Shown piece by piece: positions 57,591 to 64,000 of a stretch of 64,000 bases of DNA. Source of the DNA: Toxorhynchites rutilus septentrionalis. Its lineage: Eukaryota > Arthropoda > Insecta > Diptera > Culicidae. The translations under genes were made by a program, and so were the position numbers. The DNA lies in NCBI RefSeq assembly GCF_029784135.1, contig NC_073746.1:5228136-5292135 (forward strand). The letters are read 5' to 3'. How positions within the stretch are numbered: the first letter of the stretch is position 1; the number at the start of each line of letters is the position of its first letter. The notes below the pieces were generated by a model. It did no database searches. It saw only the letters and a program-made list of their open reading frames with translations, and was not told where the DNA came from.

Positions 57591-57686
57591 TACGAGCGGG
57601 TACCGGTTTATATACAGATTGGTGTGATTGCAATAGCTATTTTTATGCTATTAAAACATTTTTTCCGGTCAATAAGTAGCAAGCTC

Positions 57687-58168
57687 GGGGGTCTCCGTAG
57701 CCACATTGGTTGCGCGTTCGCTTAGTAAGCGATCGATCGTGAGTTCAAAACTTAGGGCCCTCATTGACCATCTTTGTGTTGTTACAGAATAGCTACGTTC
57801 ACGCAACAATTATCAGCGATGGAGATCGATCCACGGTCGAAATAAGATCGATTCATCCATACAACTGCTCTGCTCTGCAAGACACATCGGGCTGCTGTTC
57901 TATAAATAACTCAACAATGATCAATCAACTGTCTCCGCTGTCCGGTGGTTCAACTGGATAATGGAAGAACAGAAAGAATACTCTTACGCCTAAATAGCTA
58001 CTGTGTGAATGTACCATATGTAATGGTATAGAAGGAATACTGGCGAATGGCAACTGTGTAATGTGCTAATTATAGATATGATAACCATGTGACATGTACA
58101 CGATTAAAATTCGGCTCTGTTACAGCTAGATTGCTAATGAGCCTTAAATAAATAAATGTGATAAAAAA
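57687..58168 (+). mobile_element. tRNA-derived SINE with 13-bp TSD
   Basis: Flanked by AAGTAGCAAGCTC at 57674-57686 and 58169-58181. The head GTCTCCGTAGCCACATTGG resembles a tRNA A-box and GTGAGTTCAAAACTT a B-box. It ends in AAATAAATAAATG and an A-run, typical of LINE-mobilised SINEs. 482 bp. Confidence 0.78.
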
Positions 58169-58181
58169 AAGTAGCAAGCTC

Positions 58182-60125
58182 TCTCAATCAATTTGAATCA
58201 TCGATCGATTGTATCATTCGCGTACTATTGATATTATAATTACTTGATTAGGTGAAATATTTTCTATTCCATCTGATATATTTCGTATAAAAAAGAATTG
58301 GAAAAAAAGAAAAAAAATCAGGGAAATTAACACCATTCATCTGTGTTTTTTCCACTTCGGCCGTAATGTTCAGTTGCATTATGTATTTTCTATCATTTAT
58401 TATGAAATAAGACGGATCATCTTCCAACACCAAAGCTGTCAGAATCTTCCATTTCGTTTTATATGCAACTAAAATTGCATATGCAAGTCGACATTCCATA
58501 ATATTGTTCTGTTACTATTTAAGTAGAGTAGAATGAGTAGAATCAGATGGAAAACTGTCACTCCTTTACAAAATTAAAATCAAATTCGCACGAATTAGAA
58601 ACTGGTTCACTGGTTCACTGGATCACATTTAGTTATCAATTAGTTTAACACGTTCGTCGCCCCGTCACCCTTACATGGTTGACACTTCCCGCGTTCAAAT
58701 TGAATGAATTTCATAGAATTGGCTCCTAAGTATAAATTTAGGGTATGTAGAAAAGTCATAAAGTCAAAACCTTCAAAATACAATGTTTCTTCTGTACTTT
58801 ATTTTAATTTACATTACTGAACATTCTGAACTGAAAAGTTGATGACAAAGCAGAAGTCCACTGACAAAAACAAGCAGACCAGGGCGTTTAAAAGGTTGAA
58901 TTAGCCACATTGTAAATTTAAAAATATTAAATAAAAATTCAAAAATAATCAAAACACCCCTAAAAAATTTAAAGCTGCGGAGGCCATACCGGCATTTTTT
59001 CTCTGCATTTGGATTGATTAATCGACGTGAATAATTCGTTCGCATCGATTATTGGTTGCACAGTATTCGTTCGATTAATAATCGATTTTTGTAGAAATTA
59101 TTCGATTAATCGATTAATCGAACGATTATCGGGGATCACTATTAGTGGGCTGTACTCCTAGAGTACCCCAATTACAATTGTACATTGCAAGTATAAGTGA
59201 GAGGCTTTGAATGAAAGCCTCTCATGAATAATTAGATTGCTCTAGGTTACGTTAGAAAGATACAGTTTCGTACTAAGCATAACTTGCTTGACTCAATATT
59301 GTTCTATCGAGTGACAGAGATGGGCACCAGTGAAAAGAAAATATGCCACAATTTATAGTTTTTCTACGATAAATCCGAACACGGCAAGCTCGATGGCTTA
59401 GAATGTGAATAGTGTTTATGGTCCTGATATTGTAGCAGTTTTGGCGTAGTGCGCTCTGTTCCGTTTATGTTGATGTCATGTATTTGCCACGCTCGGCTAG
59501 TTGTTGAAAATTTTGAAGTATTTGGCCATTGAAGTAACATTTTTAGATATTTTTTACTCTTCTCTAGTTTAGCTTTGATGATACCCTAATTCGTTTCGAT
59601 TCTTATTCGATTCGAAGGGACGTTTTGAAGTAGTCAAGTTTAGATAAACTATTACAATTCATGCAAGCTTCCGATTCAAAATATGGCGGAAATTGTGTAA
59701 ATTGTGTTCTTTAATTCATAAAAAGATTACTGAGATCTTTCATGAATTTTTCAAGGGATTACTTCATTCGCATATCCATTGGAATGTTGCTATTTTTGCG
59801 GCTTTAATGTATTTTGTCGAATGATCATGAACGTAAAAGGTTCATAACAATCATTTTTTCTCTCACGATGCATGTTGTGTAACTCGTATTTTAAAATTTG
59901 CGCTTTTCACGTTCAGCTATATATTTTGTCAGATATATGCCTGGAACTAGTAATTTTTCAATGCTCCTGCTGAACATTTTTCATTTTTTTTAAAAGTTGG
60001 CACTGCTGTCAGTGGTCTTAAGCTCGCGATCAAAGTTATGACTTAGCAAGGGTTCTGTCCCTGTGACAAGAAAATTGGCGTTTTTGTAACCACCATAAAT
60101 TCGGAGATACACTAGAGTGAGTGCA
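58182..60125. other. Intergenic, nothing recognised
   Basis: No supported gene. The first 100 bp may be the far part of the histone-derived element interrupted by the SINE. Confidence 0.35.
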
Positions 60126-60370
60126 TCAATCAAACGTATTTTATCCTACATTAAGTCCCATGATGGTCCAGTTACGTTTTATCCGAATCTAATCAGCTGC
60201 CAATACAGCAAGGACGTGTTGCAATGGTACAACGACAATGTTGTTTAGTTCATCATAAAAGAGCTGAATCACCCAAATTGTTAGATAAAGTTAGATAAAG
60301 AATTATTGGAATCGCCTCGCCAAGACCGTGACTGAAATAGATGTGTGCTGGTTGATGAAAGGATTCAATA
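60126..60370 (+). pseudogene. Fossil DD37E-type transposase fragment
   Basis: The plus strand reads SHDGPVTFYPNLISCQYSKD, then VLQWYNDNVV, a stop, and FIIKELNHPNC. This aligns with KQHEGPTIFWPDLASCHYS and the following residues of the two intact-length copies. The second catalytic Asp is Asn here. No terminal repeats were found. Confidence 0.7.
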
Positions 60371-60459
60371 GTAAACTGATAAAATTTCTTCGAAATAACG
60401 ATAAATGATTTGTTTCATTTTTTTCGCGAAATATAATGTTATAAGCTTAGATTAGTTGT

Positions 60460-60680
60460 ACCCTTAGAAAGTGTATCGACACGACAGCATTGTTGACGTT
60501 CGACTACGGAATTATTTGATTCAATTCCTTTGAATATTATTTTTCACTTAGAATATTATGTTTAATACATTCGTAATTTTCGATGTAATTCTACATTGTA
60601 CTGTGGTCATTCATTTGGTGGCCCTGAAAAGCCACTCCACTTGTGTGGTTTTGTAGTAGCAGCTAGTTTCTTTCCCGACT
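60460..60680 (-). mobile_element. Histone-derived repeat fragment with decayed stem-loop
   Basis: TTGACGTTCGACTACGG near 60494 resembles the family terminus. About 120 bp later (60611-60632) the minus strand reads GTGGCTTTTCAGGGCCACC, a damaged histone stem-loop. Flanks (TGGTTTTGTAGTAGC) match those at 55845. Confidence 0.5.
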
Positions 60681-60859
60681 CTCTAGAACTTTCCCGGAAA
60701 TTATCAGTGAGGTGTAGGATTTTGCATTTTTCTTTTGGTCATGACTTTCACATAATTTGACTTCTGATGTACACAACCTTATAGATGGATAGTTTAATGA
60801 TTCCTTTATTGATAAAACATAGATGTCATGCTGAAATATTGTGTTTGCATCTCTTTTTT

Positions 60860-60942
60860 TAGTCATTTATTGCATTATCCGCGATTTTCGTGATCTGCGG
60901 TGGCCTAGCCAAACTATTCCGCGGATAATCGGGGTTCTACTG
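60860..60942. mobile_element. pogo/Tigger-type terminus
   Basis: The inverted end CAGTAGAACCCCGATTATCC ends at 60942 before TA. No partner end found. Confidence 0.4.
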
Positions 60943-61481
60943 TATGTCGCAATTTGTATAGTTTTCCTCAATGCGCACTGCATTGAATATGCATCGCAAA
61001 CATTTTTTCTCAACAGAAGATAAAAATCAGCAACCGACACTCTGTGGCTAAAGGCGATTATATATTTGTTTCATCACCACCAGTATCAAATAAATAAGGT
61101 CAAAAAACAAAAATGCGTACGTGTGATTCAATTATACACAAATACTCTCCGCCTGACGGTATGACAACCTACGCTTTTTTCAATCTTTCACTTTGGATTT
61201 TGTTCTCGTATGGCTTAAAATTCGGAGAATTCATTCACCTGTAGAGAGTACAAATCACAGATAGAATTACTTTAAACTACACCCGTTGCAAATGCGAAGC
61301 TTACGTTGCAATATTTCCCTTCTTCTGCACTGTATTTTCCTGCCGAGCGAGCGGGACCTGTTGGTTGTCATCATAATGTGAAGTTAAATTAATTTCCATG
61401 ACAACCAAACAAGTGCTAGAAATGAATCAATTAATCAACTCACAGCATTAACACTGTTGATAGCTCGCAGCCAGGTGATGC

Positions 61482-62292
61482 CAGGTGATTTTTTCAAATG
61501 TCTTCACATTGAACGAAAAAAATATCTTCCAATGTCTTCACAATCATATCTGAGGAAACTAAAATTCATAACTCACTTTTGAATAAGGTTTGATAGCTTA
61601 TTCAATGGTTTCTCTGATTGGTATTGTTGTATAGCACATTTCATTAAATTTATCTTGAGGTTGTGAAGTTAATTTCTATAAATGTGAACAAAGGATATAT
61701 TGCGCAACTGCGAGCTGAATTTTGTAAGTTTAGAAATGATAGTTGGCTTGATAAATCGTTGATTGTAGCTCAAACCATATCCATAAAACTAATTATTCGA
61801 ACGGTACGTAGCCGGAAAACCTTCGATTTGTGAAGTGATCGTTTGAAAGGTCTAGGGTAATCTACTGTATAGTATAGGCCCAAAACAATAAAAATACAAT
61901 GCCACAATCATTCGAATTCTCGAGCGCTAATGTCTTCTAGAGACAATATGTATTTAGACCACTTGAAGCTCTACAGAATTTGAAATAAAAGTCGCTTTGT
62001 TATTGAATTCATTCTATATGTTTGTGGATTTTCAGCTTAGAAAAGTTTTAAAAAAGCAACGGAGACAAGAGTCAACTGATACACTGATAAGAAAGAGCAA
62101 GCGAATGACACTGAGACAAAAAACACTACTTATTTTGACGGTATTTTCAGCCCTCAAAACCCACTTACGTTATCATACTGAAATGTCTTCACATATTTCA
62201 TAAAGTATTCAAAATGTTTTCGCAAAATCAAATGCCTTCACAGTAAGCCAAATGTCTTCAAAATGAAGACATGTCTTTAAACCTGGTATCCC
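61482..62292. repeat. Possible MITE with repeated AAATGTCTTCA motifs
   Basis: The left part has GCCAGGTGATTTTTTC and ATGTCTTCA. The inverted right part has CAGGGATACCAGG and ATGTCTTCA. Multiple AAATGTCTTCA copies lie inside each end. The target duplication is not clear. Confidence 0.4.
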
Positions 62293-64000
62293 TGACCGAT
62301 ACACACATCAGCAGAAGAAAAGTTGTTGACAGTTCGCGTTGGGTTGAACCTAAGACAAGACCAGACAATTGGCGATCTAACGCAAAACGTAAACGATCGG
62401 TGAGACATCTGGATTTTGTTTTTGAACTAAGAAAATGATGATAATGTAACCTATATTTTACTTCCAGGCTTTCCAAGGTAGTTCGCACATGCAGGAACTA
62501 TGCATTTTTCTACTTGGTTTTGCTCTCGAATTTCCTTCTTTGATTCAACCATTGCCAATGTTTATAAAGTTTTCACTACTGAAGAGGTAAGAAAATGCCA
62601 TGTTATATATAAAATTGCGCAGAATTGAATTTATTCCAAACTCATCGCAATCAAATAATCTTTTATGATTATAACATTGTAATTTATGGAAAGAACTACA
62701 AACCTTCCATAAACTCACATTGCAACATTTGAAACCATTGTACAATCTTCGATGAAAAGGTCACTGGATTACGGTTATACTTAATACAAAGAACACGTGA
62801 TATGAACAATACGGATTGCGATTAACGATTAACATTAAACAAGAAGTTGACAAAGTACGTCTGAGGGTTTTATTGGAACAGATCTAAACCAACGGAGTGC
62901 GGGCCCAAGTCATCTGAGTCGGGCCTTACTGTAGAAAACTACTGCTACTACTATTCATAGTAGATAGTTTAAGTGAGAATGAGTTCCTACACTCTCGCCA
63001 TCATCAGTAAAGTTGATGATCGGTGCAGAGTGGGTTCGGTGGTCGAAAACTTTCCTAATAATATACAATCATCAACACTCTCATCGAACCCCCGCCGAGG
63101 TGCAGATTTGTACGTTAGATCGCCAATAGGGATCGTCATTTGTCAGAAAAAATGTAGAATACAATGGCAATTTAGAAATTATGTGTGTAAAACTTTCTAA
63201 TTAATCATGAGGCGCACCAGCCCAGGAACCTGAATGTCTTTTAAATAAAGAAAATCTAATAAATCAAGTGGAAACTCCAAGTGAAGATAATAATATCTAA
63301 GAACTATCCAGCCAAGCAGGCTAATCCAGGTTATGCGGCTATTAAATTGAGCACACAACCACAGATCTCGTCAACTTTACTGTGAATTGCGTAACTTGAT
63401 CTGTTTTGTTCAGTTTACTATATTCACTCTGTGAACTCCATTTCCACTACTTCATGAACTCATTCATATGTCTTACAGTGAACATCGTCATTGATGCAAA
63501 GCTGGGCTCTGAACTAATCTGATGATAATAAATTAAACAAGTTCTTCTCTCTCATATGATAATGCATTGTACATTTGTTTGTAATTAAATAAGTCCAACG
63601 TCTCAAAGCACGATACCTAACCCGAGTGACCTTTCTCTGATCGAGATTTATTTTCCAAACTTTTCCCCCCTCACTCGTTCCACTTCAGTCGATGCGGTTG
63701 GTAAACCTATTTGGTGGGTGGATTCACCTAACCGTCGTGTTCAATTTTATCTTCACCCTCCCTTTCTCGTCTGAGCTTAGAATCGTAAGCCAACGGAAAG
63801 CTCGTAAAGCTTGATCCGCTGCTGTCGCTCGAGGAGAGACACACAGTTGCAGTCTTTGTTGCTTGTCCGCTCCCCTATTCTGTTTTTTTTTTCACTCCAA
63901 CCATTCGCAGGCATTCTGGAAAGTCAAGTTCAGTCGTCATTTTGAGTCGTGAAGCCGCGAAGCTCGCATCGTTCGGTGTTCGTGTTGGAATATGTTGTTG
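62293..64000. other. Intergenic, possible gene start at the right edge
   Basis: No open frame is supported. The last 100 bp (TCAGTC at about 63931 in GC-richer sequence) look like the transcription start region of a gene beyond the window; this is weak. Confidence 0.25.

Larger units (their letters stand above)
55608..57672 (-). mobile_element. Histone-derived element, third copy, split by a DD37E element
   Basis: Its 3' end on the minus strand has the hairpin GGTTATATC...GGTATAACC and CCACTTCTAGG, then TTTT, then the next element's start, so two units abut at one TTTT site. A histone stem-loop lies at 55824-55839. The TATA box is at 57607-57614 and the initiator region is just below 56294. 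The DD37E copy 2 lies between them. The 55660-55750 part matches 24150-24215. Sequence beyond the SINE at 57687 may also belong to it. Confidence 0.68.

Noticed and set aside
57764..57961. 65-codon open frame as a gene
   Set aside because: It lies inside a SINE flanked by a 13-bp duplication.

Overview
The window looks like a piece of a mosquito genome, most likely a culicine such as Aedes (inference). It is AT-rich and intron-bearing, it carries DD37E Tc1/mariner elements of the type known from mosquitoes, and it has an Rsf1-like splicing-factor gene of fly type. Only two host protein genes can be supported: a MADF-domain exon at the left edge (58-461, minus) and an intact Rsf1-like gene (39156-39749, plus). 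Nearly everything else recognisable is transposable elements inserted into one another.

First nest, 1571-25931. A decayed copia-like retrotransposon is split by a Ty3/gypsy-like element (about 3722-22392). That element was itself hit twice. A non-coding LTR element (4983-9785, TSD AAAGC) sits in its gag zinc finger and carries a P-like element (5132-6241, 8-bp TSD) in its 5' LTR. A BEL/Pao element with an env-like gene (11307-20385, TSD GCTTG) sits in its pol. Further right the copia RT was hit by a histone-derived element (22991-24266) and its RNase H by a SINE-like insertion (25280-25531). Joining the flanks restores the host reading frame at most of these junctions, so the boundaries are known to the base.

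Second block, 26467-34563. A second BEL/Pao element has 500-bp LTRs and an internally deleted pol. Its gag was split by a 2.4-kb element (27063-29508) that holds a decayed histone H2A gene with a histone-type 3' stem-loop.

Third block, about 44480-49360. A piggyBac remnant contains a mariner, which contains a TTAA MITE and a second DNA transposon, which in turn contains a DD37E element.

The right third is sparse: several MITEs, a pogo-like element, a second DD37E copy, a tRNA-derived SINE, a fossil DD37E fragment and more histone-derived repeats.

The most unusual signal is the histone-derived repeat family. At least five loci share recognisable ends, histone promoter-like or 3' stem-loop motifs, and in two cases 4-bp AAAA/TTTT target duplications proven by restoration of the interrupted reading frame. 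Two other signals stand out. One is an array of about a dozen 30-nt hairpins just downstream of the tRNA primer site of the non-coding LTR element. The other is an N-terminal PHD finger in the Gag of both BEL/Pao elements.
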